Made by a program: the position numbers and the translations under genes
Part shown: positions 17,098 through 25,288 of the stretch, piece after piece
Position numbering within the stretch: the first letter of the stretch is position 1
How the letters are laid out: the number at the start of each line of letters is the position of its first letter
Notes under the pieces: generated by a model
The model's database searches: none
What the model was told of the DNA's origin: nothing
Seen by the model: the letters and a program-made list of their open reading frames with translations, nothing else
Assembly: GCA_002428405.1 (NCBI GenBank)
Contig: DIWD01000040.1
Location: forward strand, 30,017 to 73,175
Source: a bacterium UBA6115
Lineage (GTDB): Bacteria > Bacillota_A > Clostridia > Christensenellales > Aristaeellaceae
Length of the DNA: 43,159 nt
Reading direction: 5' to 3'

Positions 17098-19512
17098 ATG
17101 AAATTATCGCTCAACTGGCTGCGCCAATATGTCCAGCTCCCGGATGGCCTGAGCATAGAGCAGCTTTCCTATGACCTCACCATGAGAACGGTTGAGGTGG
17201 AAGGATCTGAAAACCCCGCAAGTACGCTGGAGGGGATTGTCATAGGTGTTATTGCGGACATCCAGGCCCACCCGCAGGCAGACATGCTGAAGGTGTGCGA
17301 AGTGGACATCGGGGGACCCGATCCAAGCACCATTGTGTGCGGCGGAACCAATCTCAGCCCCGGCATGAAGGTCGCTGTCGCCACTCCCGGATCAAAGGTC
17401 CGCTGGCATGGGGAAGGCGAGAGCGTCCTCATCAAACCAACAAAACTGCGCGGAGTGAAGAGCGACGGCATGATCTGCGCCGCATCTGAACTGGACCTGG
17501 GCGGCCTGTTCCCTGCAGAGAGAGACCATGAGATCCTTGACTTGACAGGCTTCCCTGCAAAGCCGGGAGACCCTGTCGCCAATGTGCTTGGTCTTCATGA
17601 TGTTGTGCTTGAAATTGACAACAAGTCGCTGACCAACCGCCCGGACCTTTGGGGACACTATGGGATTGCCAGGGAGCTTTCAGCCATATACTCCTGCCCC
17701 CTAAAACCGCTTCCTTCCTTTATCAAGCCGGTGAATCTTCCGGAATATCCCGTGACCATAGAAAATACGCAGCGCTGCCGCCGATATGCCGGCATCGCAT
17801 ACGAAGGCCTGAAAAATATCCCCTCTCCTTACTGGCTGAGATTGGCGCTGTGGAGTACCGGCGTGCGTCCAATCAGCAGCCTGGTGGACATCACCAATTA
17901 CGTCATGCTTGCGGTCGGTCAGCCGACACACGGCTTTGACAGGAACAGCGTCAGACGAGAAATCATCGTGCGCAGCGCCCGCAAAGGCGAGAGCCTGACG
18001 ATGCTGGATGGCCAGACACTGCAGTTGACACCGGAGGACCTGATGATCTGCGATGCGCAGGAGCCCATTGCCCTGGCGGGCATCATGGGCGGCTATCGGG
18101 ATTCCATCCTTCCCGGCACAAACGAGATGCTCCTTGAGGTCGCAAATTTCGAACCCATCGGCATCCGCCGAAGCGCAAGCCGTTTCCAGATCCGTACGGA
18201 ATCCGCTATCCGCAATGAGAAGGGGCTTGACACACAGCGGGTTGATCTGGCGCTGGCTGTGGCAGACAGCCTGATCCGTGACCTCTTCCCTGAAGCGCAT
18301 ATGACGGCTTTTACCGACAGGTACCCAGTCAGGACGAAAAACCTGGTCATCCATGTCAAATTAAAATGGCTCAATACGCGGCTTGGCAGGGAGCTGAGCA
18401 CACAGCAAATAGGCGAAATTCTTATGTCACTCGGTTTTGGGATGCGCACAGAAGACGACGAGCTTGTCATCACAGTACCAACCTGGCGCGCGACCGGCGA
18501 TATAGCGTTTCAGGATGATGTGCTGGAAGAGATTGCCCGGATGATAGGCTATAACAGCTTTGATTTTATCCCGCCGACCGTTTTACTCAGCAAGGCGGTC
18601 AACCAGCCCAAGGCATTGCTGGAGCGAAGGGTCCGCGAGTATCTTGCTTTCCAATGCGGATTGCAGGAAGTATTCACTTATCCCTGGGTGAACCAGAGAT
18701 ACCTTGCTGCCGCCGGCATTCAGCCGGAAAGCTGCCTTCAATTATCCACGCCGCCCTCGCCGGATACAGCGTGCCTTCGGACTTCACTGATCCCGGGTAT
18801 ATTGGCAACTGCCGCGCTGAACCTGAAAACCTTTGAAGAGTTCAGGATCTATGAGATGACGCAGGTATTCTCCCCAGGAGAAACCCATCCCAGTGAGGAA
18901 GGTGAAACCCTTCCTCTGCAGCGCCGGTATCTTGCCGCTGGATTGGTTGGTTCTGATCCCGTGGTACTGTTTCGGCTTTCAAAGGGAATCCTTGAGCGTC
19001 TCCCCCGCGCTGTCATGGCTGAGCCCCTGGAATTTGAACAGAGGGAGATGCCTGCCTGGGCTGATCCAAAAGCCTGGCTGAATGTTCTCTCAAACGGCGA
19101 GGTCATCGGTTCCATGGGGATCGTTTCCAGAAAAACCGCGCGCGCCGCGGACATCAAACGGGCGCAGATCGCGCTGTTTGAGCTGGATATGGAAAAAGTC
19201 ATCCCCTTCCCTTCCCGCAGCAACCGTTTTTCAAGCCTGCCGCTGTACCCTCTTGTGGAACAGGATTTTTCCGTTACCCTCAATGAGGATGTCTCATGGG
19301 CGCAAATCGTTTCCATTTTGGGGAGCAGCGTGAAGAGCATCAGATTTATTGAGGAGTACAGGGGAAAACAAATCCCCGAAGGAAAGAAATCCATTCTGTT
19401 CCGCGTCTGCTTCGGCTCTGAGGAGGGCACGATGACGACGACACAGATTGAGGAGAAAATGAACAGTATCATCAAAAAAATAAGCAGGATCGGCGGTGAG
19501 GTCCGCAGCTGA
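17098..19512 (+). CDS. pheT: Phenylalanyl-tRNA synthetase beta subunit
   Basis: The 804-residue beta subunit that completes the synthetase and carries the editing and tRNA-binding parts. In order: an N-terminal MKLSLNWLRQYV segment, an EMAP-like tRNA-binding domain (about 40-150, HPQADMLKVCEV), the B3/B4 editing domain (about 200-370), B5 and the catalytic-like domain, and a C-terminal FDX-ACB anticodon-binding domain (FSSLPLYPLVEQDFSV...). The start at 17098 has AAGGGAGAAGG before it. It is co-transcribed with pheS under T-box control and ends at a terminator. Confidence 0.98.
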   Translation: MKLSLNWLRQYVQLPDGLSIEQLSYDLTMRTVEVEGSENPASTLEGIVIGVIADIQAHPQADMLKVCEVDIGGPDPSTIVCGGTNLSPGMKVAVATPGSKVRWHGEGESVLIKPTKLRGVKSDGMICAASELDLGGLFPAERDHEILDLTGFPAKPGDPVANVLGLHDVVLEIDNKSLTNRPDLWGHYGIARELSAIYSCPLKPLPSFIKPVNLPEYPVTIENTQRCRRYAGIAYEGLKNIPSPYWLRLALWSTGVRPISSLVDITNYVMLAVGQPTHGFDRNSVRREIIVRSARKGESLTMLDGQTLQLTPEDLMICDAQEPIALAGIMGGYRDSILPGTNEMLLEVANFEPIGIRRSASRFQIRTESAIRNEKGLDTQRVDLALAVADSLIRDLFPEAHMTAFTDRYPVRTKNLVIHVKLKWLNTRLGRELSTQQIGEILMSLGFGMRTEDDELVITVPTWRATGDIAFQDDVLEEIARMIGYNSFDFIPPTVLLSKAVNQPKALLERRVREYLAFQCGLQEVFTYPWVNQRYLAAAGIQPESCLQLSTPPSPDTACLRTSLIPGILATAALNLKTFEEFRIYEMTQVFSPGETHPSEEGETLPLQRRYLAAGLVGSDPVVLFRLSKGILERLPRAVMAEPLEFEQREMPAWADPKAWLNVLSNGEVIGSMGIVSRKTARAADIKRAQIALFELDMEKVIPFPSRSNRFSSLPLYPLVEQDFSVTLNEDVSWAQIVSILGSSVKSIRFIEEYRGKQIPEGKKSILFRVCFGSEEGTMTTTQIEEKMNSIIKKISRIGGEVRS

Positions 19513-19550
19513 CCAACGGAATTATCCTGGCTCAACAGGATCGCAGGTTG

Positions 19551-19596
19551 AACAAGCCGCCCTTTGCCAGAGCGGCTTGTTATTCTCTCTTGTTTT
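19551..19596 (+). terminator. Terminator after pheT
   Basis: AACAAGCCGC (19551-19560) pairs perfectly with GCGGCTTGTT (19572-19581) around an 11-base loop, followed by a pyrimidine/T-rich tract. On the minus strand the same hairpin lies beyond punA but lacks a T-run there. Confidence 0.75.
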
Positions 19597-19606
19597 ATCC
19601 TATTGA

Positions 19607-20446
19607 TCAGATTTTCAAGTTTTCCTCTTCAGGCATGGTATCTATCACGGCATCAACAAGTCTGCGGAAGGTTTCCTTCACAGCTTCTCCCACCGCCAGC
19701 ACCTCCTCATGGTCAATCGGTGTATCCAATATCCCGGCTGCCATGTTGGTGACGCTGCTGATGCCAAGCACACGCATCCCGCAGTGCCTGGCAACGATGG
19801 TTTCCGGTACCGTGGACATTCCCACCAGGTCCGCTCCCAAAATCCGTGCCATACGGATTTCTGCCGGGGTTTCAAAACTCGGACCATTCATCCAGCAATA
19901 AACGCCGCTTTTTATATCGATGCCAAGCTTGTTTGCCTCCTGTATTGCCACGCGCCTGAGTTGGGGATCAAAGGCAGCAGTCATGTCAGGAAATCGGGGG
20001 CCGAAGCGATCCTGATTTTTCCCGCGCAGGGGATTGCGGCCGGACAGGTTGATAAAATCCTCAAGTATAACCAGATCCCCGGGCTTGAATCCCTCGTTGA
20101 CCGCACCGGCGGCGTTGGTGATAATCAGGGTCTTCACCCCCATCAGGCTCATCACGCGCACCGGGAGGGTGACCTTGTCCATGCTGTAGCCTTCATAACT
20201 GTGAAACCTGCCAGACATGACCATCACCCGCTTGTCCCTGATCGTACCTGCAACAAACTTCCCGGCATGGCCCGGGACAGTTGAGACGGGAAAGGAGGGG
20301 ATTTCATTATAATTGATTTCAGCCGGATCCATCAGTTGTTCCTCATACCCTCCCAGGCCGCTGCCGAGGATCACGGCAACGTCCGCCGGACCGCAGCTGT
20401 TGAGCACGATGTTCGCCGCCTTCTTGATGTCTTTATAATCCATCAT
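19607..20446 (-). CDS. punA: Purine nucleoside phosphorylase (trimeric type)
   Basis: Splits purine nucleosides into base and (deoxy)ribose-1-phosphate for salvage. The 279-residue size and motifs fit the trimeric PNP/MTAP family: VILGSGLGG near the start (phosphate binding), GRFHSYEGY, ITNAAGAVNEGF, the substrate loop GPSFETPAEIRM and the MSTVPETIVARH segment. The start ATG overlaps the deoB stop (ATGA), with GGAGG upstream inside deoB. Pairing with phosphopentomutase makes a complete route from nucleoside to pentose-5-phosphate. Confidence 0.95.
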   Translation of the reverse strand: MMDYKDIKKAANIVLNSCGPADVAVILGSGLGGYEEQLMDPAEINYNEIPSFPVSTVPGHAGKFVAGTIRDKRVMVMSGRFHSYEGYSMDKVTLPVRVMSLMGVKTLIITNAAGAVNEGFKPGDLVILEDFINLSGRNPLRGKNQDRFGPRFPDMTAAFDPQLRRVAIQEANKLGIDIKSGVYCWMNGPSFETPAEIRMARILGADLVGMSTVPETIVARHCGMRVLGISSVTNMAAGILDTPIDHEEVLAVGEAVKETFRRLVDAVIDTMPEEENLKI

Positions 20447-21615
20447 AACAGTTCCTCCAGCTCTTTCATGAAAGAACTCGCGCCATAGCGCTTATCCAGG
20501 CCAAAGTAATCGGAAATGGTTGCAGCGATGTCTGCGAAGGTGGCCCGGTCACCCAGGTGGATGTGCCGCTCTGCCCCCTTCCGCCAGGCAAGCAGAGGCG
20601 CATATTCCCGGGTGTGGTCTGTTCCGCGGAAAGTCGGGTCACATCCATGGTCAGCCGTTATCATCAGCAGGCATTCTTCCTGCATTTTGGATAGGATTTC
20701 CGGCACCGCAGCGTCAAAATCCGCGAGAGCTTTCGCGTAATTCTGAACATCTCTCCGGTGTCCGTGCACCATGTCAAAGTCCACCAGGTTGACAAACAGC
20801 AGGCCGTTAAAGTCCTCATCAAGGAACTTCATCATTGACTCCATGCAGGCTTTGTTTCCTGCGGCGTGGTCGCTCTTTGTGACCCCGCGGCCTGCGAAAA
20901 TGTCTTCAATTTTTCCAACGCCGATGACGTCATATCCGGCGGACTTGAGGTCATCCAGAACAGTTTTCCCGGTTGGTTCCAGTGAGAAATCCCTCCGTCC
21001 GGCAGTTCTCTTGAACAACCCTGCCTTTTCCCCTGTGAAGGGACGGGCAATCACCCGGCCTACTGAAAGTTTCCCTGTAAGCATTTTTCGGGCGATCCTG
21101 CACATCTCGTACAATTGCTCGTTGGAGATGATCCTTTCATTCGCCGCTATCTGAAACACTGAATCCGCCGAGGTGTAAACAATGGGAAAGCCAGTGCGGA
21201 GGTGCTCCTCCCCCAGTTCATCAAGGATGGCTGTGCCGCTGGCCGCTTTATTCCCAATGGTCTTTTGACCGATGGCCTTTTCAAACTGTGTGATGAATTG
21301 CTCCGGAAATCCATAGGGAAATGTCGGAAATGGCTCTGCTATCCTCAGCCCGGCGATTTCCCAGTGACCGGTGGTTGTGTCCTTGCCCGGGGAGCGTTCC
21401 CTGAGCCTGGCGCTGAGGCCTCGTGCCTCCGGATGCGGCGGCAGATGCGCCTGGCTGATGTGGCCAAGGCCAAGGCGCTCAAGATGAGGCAGCCGCAGGT
21501 TAGCCGCCGTGACAGTATTCCCCAATGTATTAGCGCCTGCATCCCCATAGGCCGCTGCATCCGGCAGAGAACCCGCGCCTACGGAATCCAGAACAATCAA
21601 TAAAACTTGCTTCAT
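20443..21615 (-). CDS. deoB: Phosphopentomutase
   Basis: Interconverts (deoxy)ribose-1-phosphate and -5-phosphate, linking nucleoside breakdown to central metabolism. The 390-residue protein begins MKQVLLIVLDSVGAGSLPD, with the first metal-binding Asp and the family GAG segment. The alkaline-phosphatase-superfamily C-terminal metal motif is ADHGCDPTF followed by GTDHTREYAPLL. The start at 21615 follows GGAGGAC (21621-21627). The frame stays open far upstream to 21909, across the divergent promoters, but that extension is not protein-like. Confidence 0.97.
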   Translation of the reverse strand: MKQVLLIVLDSVGAGSLPDAAAYGDAGANTLGNTVTAANLRLPHLERLGLGHISQAHLPPHPEARGLSARLRERSPGKDTTTGHWEIAGLRIAEPFPTFPYGFPEQFITQFEKAIGQKTIGNKAASGTAILDELGEEHLRTGFPIVYTSADSVFQIAANERIISNEQLYEMCRIARKMLTGKLSVGRVIARPFTGEKAGLFKRTAGRRDFSLEPTGKTVLDDLKSAGYDVIGVGKIEDIFAGRGVTKSDHAAGNKACMESMMKFLDEDFNGLLFVNLVDFDMVHGHRRDVQNYAKALADFDAAVPEILSKMQEECLLMITADHGCDPTFRGTDHTREYAPLLAWRKGAERHIHLGDRATFADIAATISDYFGLDKRYGASSFMKELEELL

Positions 21616-21633
21616 TTTACGTCCTCCGTCAGT

Positions 21634-21662
21634 ATCATAACGGTTTTTCCATAAATGGACAA
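21634..21662 (-). promoter_or_regulatory. Putative deoB-punA promoter
   Basis: Minus strand TTGTCC (21657-21662), 17-base spacer, TATGAT (21634-21639). The start point would fall close to the GGAGGAC site, giving a very short leader. Confidence 0.55.
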
Positions 21663-21665
21663 GGG

Positions 21666-21694
21666 TTATGTAAAGGCGAAAAAGGGAGTATACT
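21666..21694 (+). promoter_or_regulatory. Putative promoter of the rRNA methyltransferase gene
   Basis: TTATGT (21666-21671), 17-base spacer, TATACT (21689-21694). The -10 is good and the -35 weak. It lies back to back with the deoB promoter. Confidence 0.5.
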
Positions 21695-21715
21695 TCCTTT
21701 GTGTGAGGTGAACTG

Positions 21716-22822
21716 ATGGACTTTATTGCATCATCGGCGTTTGGGTTGGAAGGCATTGTAAAAAAGGAACTGGAAAGTCTGGGGATCAACGCCAAAGGCG
21801 AACAGGGCGGCGCGAGATTTATATCGGATATGGCTGGAGCGTTCAAGGCCAATCTGTGGCTGGCCTGCGCTGACCGGGTCCTTTTGGTGCTGAAGGAGGA
21901 TACGGTCAAAAGCTTTCAGGAACTGTTTGATTTTGTTCAATCAGTTGCCTGGGAGGATTATTTGCCGCACAATGCCATTTTCCCTGTCAGTGGCAACTGT
22001 GTTCGCAGCCAGCTGATGAGCGTGAGCGATTGCCAGAGCATCACGAAAAAGGCGATCGTGGAACGGCTCAAACGCAAGTACCGCACTGACTGGTTCCCTG
22101 AAAACGGGATCAAATACCAGGTTTCCATCACAATCCACAATGATATGGCGCGTCTTGCACTGGACACTTCCGGTGAAGCGCTGAATAAAAGAGGTTACCG
22201 CACCTGGGTCGGAGAAGCTCCCATCAGGGAGACCCTTGCAGCCGCTCTTGTACGGCTTTCCCCATGGCTTCCGGGGCAGACGCTGTATGATCCCTGCTGC
22301 GGGACGGGCACGCTTTTGATTGAGGCCGCTTTTCTGGCAAGCAACAGGGCGCCTGGATTAAACAGACAGTTCGCGATGGAGGAGTGGAAAATCACAGATC
22401 AAAACGCCTGCCGTGAACTGCGCAGGGAAGCGGAAGAGCGGTATTTGCCCCAAAACATAAAGGGTATCAGCGGCAGCGATATTGATCCTGAAGCGCTGAA
22501 GCTCTGTGAAAAACACCTGGCGCAAGCCGGTCTGACAGATTTGATCAAAGTCCGGAAAATGGATTTGCGCGATGTCAGGCTGGACACGAAAAGCCCCTGT
22601 TTCCTGACCAATCCGCCGTATGGGGAGAGGCTGGGCGATCAGAAGAAGTCAGCGGTTATCGCCGCCGCCCTGGGCAAATTACTGAGGAATCATCCAGGCG
22701 CGTCGCTTTGCGCCATCACCCCGGACACCGCTTTTGAGCAGCATGCAAAAAGCCGGGCCGTTTCCCGCAGAAGGCTGTACAACGGGCGGATTGAATGCGA
22801 ATTCCTGGTCATGAAAGGATAA
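21716..22822 (+). CDS. THUMP-domain class I RNA methyltransferase (YpsC/RlmL-like)
   Basis: A 368-residue SAM-dependent methyltransferase that probably makes N2-methylguanosine in 23S rRNA, judged from the YpsC/RlmL family. The first part (about 1-160) is a ferredoxin-like plus THUMP RNA-binding region. The catalytic part has motif I DPCCGTGTLLIEAA, the acidic SGSDIDPEAL loop and the NPPYGERLGD motif IV characteristic of N6-A/N2-G methylation. GAGGTG lies six bases before the ATG. It is transcribed alone and ends only seven bases from the convergent rimI stop. The exact target nucleotide cannot be read from sequence. Confidence 0.88.
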   Translation: MDFIASSAFGLEGIVKKELESLGINAKGEQGGARFISDMAGAFKANLWLACADRVLLVLKEDTVKSFQELFDFVQSVAWEDYLPHNAIFPVSGNCVRSQLMSVSDCQSITKKAIVERLKRKYRTDWFPENGIKYQVSITIHNDMARLALDTSGEALNKRGYRTWVGEAPIRETLAAALVRLSPWLPGQTLYDPCCGTGTLLIEAAFLASNRAPGLNRQFAMEEWKITDQNACRELRREAEERYLPQNIKGISGSDIDPEALKLCEKHLAQAGLTDLIKVRKMDLRDVRLDTKSPCFLTNPPYGERLGDQKKSAVIAAALGKLLRNHPGASLCAITPDTAFEQHAKSRAVSRRRLYNGRIECEFLVMKG

Positions 22823-22829
22823 TGCCAAG

Positions 22830-23324
22830 CTACTCTTTCAGGGTTTCCGCTTCTATAAAATCATCCTCTGCGGCGGGCAGGCGGTCGCACACCATCAGCC
22901 AGGCATCCTCACCATTGTCTTCATAATACTTTTTACGCACTGAAACCTGAATAAAACCGAGCGAGCGGTACAGAGCTATGGCGGTTTGATTGCTCACGCG
23001 GACTTCCAAAGTCATGCAGCATACTCCAAGGTTGGCCGCATATTGCATCAATTCACGCATCAGCATACGCCCGATGCCCTTCCCCCGCTCATTTTTCTTG
23101 ACCGCCGCATTAGTGATATGCCCTTCATCCAGAATGATATGCGCCCCTGCGTATCCCAGTATCCGCCCGTCTTTTTCAGCGACAAGATAACGGGCGACAG
23201 GATTTTTTGTCATTTCTGATTGAAAATCCGCAAGCGACCAGGGACGCGCAAAGGTTTCCGCCTCTATCCCCGCTATATCAGGCGTGTCAGAGATGGTCAT
23301 GCGGCGGATATTAAGCCCTTCCAT
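22830..23324 (-). CDS. rimI: RimI-type ribosomal protein alanine N-acetyltransferase
   Basis: A 164-residue GNAT acetyltransferase. The acetyl-CoA motif RGKGIGRML is clear, as is the LEVRVSNQTAIALYRSLGF segment typical of RimI, which acetylates the N-terminus of protein S18. The start ATG overlaps the end of tsaB by 14 bases, and the tsaB-rimI pairing is typical. It is the last gene of the riboswitch-led ribU operon. Since GNAT specificity drifts, another substrate is possible, but the neighbourhood favours RimI. Confidence 0.88.
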   Translation of the reverse strand: MEGLNIRRMTISDTPDIAGIEAETFARPWSLADFQSEMTKNPVARYLVAEKDGRILGYAGAHIILDEGHITNAAVKKNERGKGIGRMLMRELMQYAANLGVCCMTLEVRVSNQTAIALYRSLGFIQVSVRKKYYEDNGEDAWLMVCDRLPAAEDDFIEAETLKE

Positions 23325-24000
23325 CTGTTTCAGCCCTTAATCGCTCTGCCTGCGGGACCCGCAGGTACAGCGGCTTGAGCTGTCCAGGCTCCACTGCGCT
23401 CTCCTGCTTTTCATGTCCAATCATAGCGGCGGATGCCGCGCCCGGCAGGACGAGATGAGCAGGCGCGATAACAGCTCGATTTCCCATTTTACTTATTATT
23501 CTGTCTTTATTGATGCTGACCCCGTCCCCCAGGAAAAAGAAACTGTCTCCCATGGAGAGAACTTTTTCAAGATATTCGTCCATCTTCAGGGCAATGTCAG
23601 GAAATAAACGCTGCCCGTTATAAAACGCAGCGCCATAGACCTGGCCTGCACGCGCGTCACGGATCGTACAGATGACCTTATCGGAGAAAATAACACTTTT
23701 CGCCATCGCTTCCAGTGCGTCGACCGGTACGCAAAGGATCCCGAGACCCCTCGCCATCCCCTGGGCCGAGGCAACGCCGATGCGTACACCGGTAAAGGAG
23801 CCAGGGCCGACAATCACGGCTAAAAGCCCGATATCTGCCTTCGTCCTGCCCGACTTGTTCAGCGCCTCTTCCACCATGAGCATCAAGCTGCTGGAATGGG
23901 TCAGCCTGTTCACCGCGCGCGCTTCATACAGCAGCGTTCCGTCCTCCAGAACCGCGGTGCTGCAGGCAGGGCCGGAGGTGTCCATCGCGAGAATCAGCAT
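23311..24000 (-). CDS. tsaB: TsaB, tRNA t6A37 biosynthesis scaffold protein
   Basis: TsaB is the catalytically inactive ASKHA-fold partner of TsaD in the complex that makes t6A at tRNA position 37. The 229-residue protein starts MLILAMDTSGPACSTAV and contains the family motif VGPGSFTGVRIGVASAQGMA. It overlaps tsaE by seven bases and rimI by 14. The catalytic partner TsaD, often next to rimI, is not in this window and must be elsewhere. Confidence 0.95.
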   Translation of the reverse strand: MLILAMDTSGPACSTAVLEDGTLLYEARAVNRLTHSSSLMLMVEEALNKSGRTKADIGLLAVIVGPGSFTGVRIGVASAQGMARGLGILCVPVDALEAMAKSVIFSDKVICTIRDARAGQVYGAAFYNGQRLFPDIALKMDEYLEKVLSMGDSFFFLGDGVSINKDRIISKMGNRAVIAPAHLVLPGAASAAMIGHEKQESAVEPGQLKPLYLRVPQAERLRAETDGRA

Positions 24001-24485
24001 TGTTCCTGCTCCATATCCGAAAATTTTATGTTCTCAAGGTTTCTGAAGCCCCCGCGAAGTAAAAAGGTGATCCTGCGGGTGTTCTCATCCAGCGGCTGCA
24101 ACTGCACTTCAAGACAATCCTTTGGAACCAGTTCAGGCGCGCGCTCATGCCACTCAATCAAGGTCAGACTCTCTCCCCCGATGTACTCGTCAAGACCTAT
24201 GGCGTACAATTCCTCCGCATCATTCATGCGGTACCAGTCGAAGTGATGAAGCGGGAAGTTATCCATCTGATATATATTCAGAAGGGTAAAGGTCGGGCTG
24301 GTCAGGGGAGTTTTGATCCCCAGCCCCTGAGCGATGCCTCTGGCGAACTCACTTTTCCCTGCGCCCAACGCTCCGCTGAGCAGGATCACGTCGCCTGCCC
24401 TGAGTGCCCCAGCCAGGCGCGCACCAGCCTTTCTGGTCATTTCTGCGCTGCGGCTGATGAAGTGAGCTGATTGAAGCATTTTCAA
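23994..24485 (-). CDS. tsaE: TsaE, ATPase of tRNA t6A37 biosynthesis
   Basis: TsaE is the small P-loop ATPase that drives turnover of the TsaB-TsaD complex. Walker A is SGALGAGKSEFARG, the switch-like TSPTFTLLN follows, and HHFDWYRM plus LIEWHERAP complete the family pattern. Length is 163 residues, normal for the family. The start ATG overlaps the ribU stop by four bases (ATGA), so it is translationally coupled to the riboflavin transporter gene, an unusual upstream neighbour. Confidence 0.95.
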   Translation of the reverse strand: MKMLQSAHFISRSAEMTRKAGARLAGALRAGDVILLSGALGAGKSEFARGIAQGLGIKTPLTSPTFTLLNIYQMDNFPLHHFDWYRMNDAEELYAIGLDEYIGGESLTLIEWHERAPELVPKDCLEVQLQPLDENTRRITFLLRGGFRNLENIKFSDMEQEQC

Positions 24486-25072
24486 CGGTAACCCTTTTTC
24501 AGGATGGGTGAGAGGTATCCATACAGGGCATATGTGATGACACTGACTACCACGCCCTTGAGGATATTGAAGGGAGCAGTGATAAACAGGACCACTTTAA
24601 GCAGCGAATCAGCCGCGGGCACAGCTTTTGAGGCCATAGCGACAATATCGGCGGTGGTCATGTTGAACAGCGTGGCATATAGCGGAATGAGTACAAAATA
24701 ATTCAGCACTACGCCCATGATGGTCATTGCCAGGGTACCGACCGCCATGCCGGCAAGGGCGGTTTTGCGGGTGCGGTTTTTCTTGTAGAATAATGCGGCG
24801 GGAAGGAGCATGGCGGCCAGCATGAAGAAGTCAGCCGCCTCGCCGATTCCCCCTGTTTCAGAAAAAATGATGCCGATCAGATCCTTGATTGCAAGAGTGA
24901 TCAAACCGTTGACCGGCCCCAAGGCAAAGCCAGCCAGCATCACCGGAACACCGCTGAAATCCAACTTATAGAATGCAACGACAGGGATTTCAATGAGTTC
25001 AAAAAGCAGAACCGAAATCGCGCCAAGGATCGCAACACGCATCATCGTCTGGGTAGACATGCCGCTTTTCAT
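24482..25072 (-). CDS. ribU: RibU-type riboflavin ECF transporter substrate-binding (S) component
   Basis: A 196-residue membrane protein with about six transmembrane segments, matching the S component of ECF transporters that binds riboflavin and works with the shared EcfAA'T energizing module (not in this window). The typical early YKLDFSGVPVMLAGFALGP segment and the following GLITLAIKDL are present. I place the start at ATG 25072, with AAGGAGGAAAGG directly upstream (about 25076-25087). The FMN riboswitch immediately upstream strongly supports riboflavin as substrate. The stop overlaps tsaE. Confidence 0.93.
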   Translation of the reverse strand: MKSGMSTQTMMRVAILGAISVLLFELIEIPVVAFYKLDFSGVPVMLAGFALGPVNGLITLAIKDLIGIIFSETGGIGEAADFFMLAAMLLPAALFYKKNRTRKTALAGMAVGTLAMTIMGVVLNYFVLIPLYATLFNMTTADIVAMASKAVPAADSLLKVVLFITAPFNILKGVVVSVITYALYGYLSPILKKGYR

Positions 25073-25090
25073 AAACCTTTCCTCCTTAAA

Positions 25091-25113
25091 ACGCCCCAAG
25101 CAATATGGGGCGT
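25091..25113 (-). terminator. Expression-platform hairpin of the FMN riboswitch
   Basis: Minus strand ACGCCCC...GGGGCGT with a nine-base loop, followed by TTT and then the AAGGAGG of ribU. The short T-run makes it a weak terminator; it could instead act on access to the ribosome site. Confidence 0.6.
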
Positions 25114-25131
25114 GCGGGAAAGTCTATCCCC

Positions 25132-25239
25132 CGTCTTCTCTCATCCAGACTGTACTGTCGGCCATGGAATCTCACCATGTCAGCCATCAGGCTCGCGGGC
25201 TTTACCGCCGGTGGGGAATCTCACCCCGCCCCGAAGACG
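25132..25239 (-). ncRNA. FMN riboswitch (RFN element) upstream of ribU
   Basis: Read on the minus strand, the conserved FMN aptamer is complete. P1 is formed by CGTCTTC (25233-25239) and GAAGACG (25132-25138). GGGGCGGGGTGAGATTCC, then ACCGGCGGTAAAGCCCGCGA and a second GGTGAGATTCC are present, as are CCGACAGT and GTCTGGATGAGAGAAG. FMN binding normally shuts the downstream genes off. Besides ribU, tsaE, tsaB and rimI lie downstream without a visible break. Confidence 0.97.
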
Positions 25240-25259
25240 CTTGGTTTGCAATTGCAGTT

Positions 25260-25288
25260 ATCCTATCACATGGCATTTCTGGCGTCAA
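25260..25288 (-). promoter_or_regulatory. Promoter of the FMN riboswitch transcript
   Basis: Minus strand TTGACG (25283-25288), exactly 17 bases, TAGGAT (25260-25265). The -35 overlaps the stop codon of galK (25285-25287). The start point would be near 25253, a few bases before the aptamer. Confidence 0.7.

Noticed and set aside
21616..21909. Long upstream extension of the deoB frame (about 98 extra residues)
   Set aside because: It crosses two promoters and the start of the divergent methyltransferase gene. The canonical MKQVLLIVLDSVG start at 21615 has a clear ribosome site.
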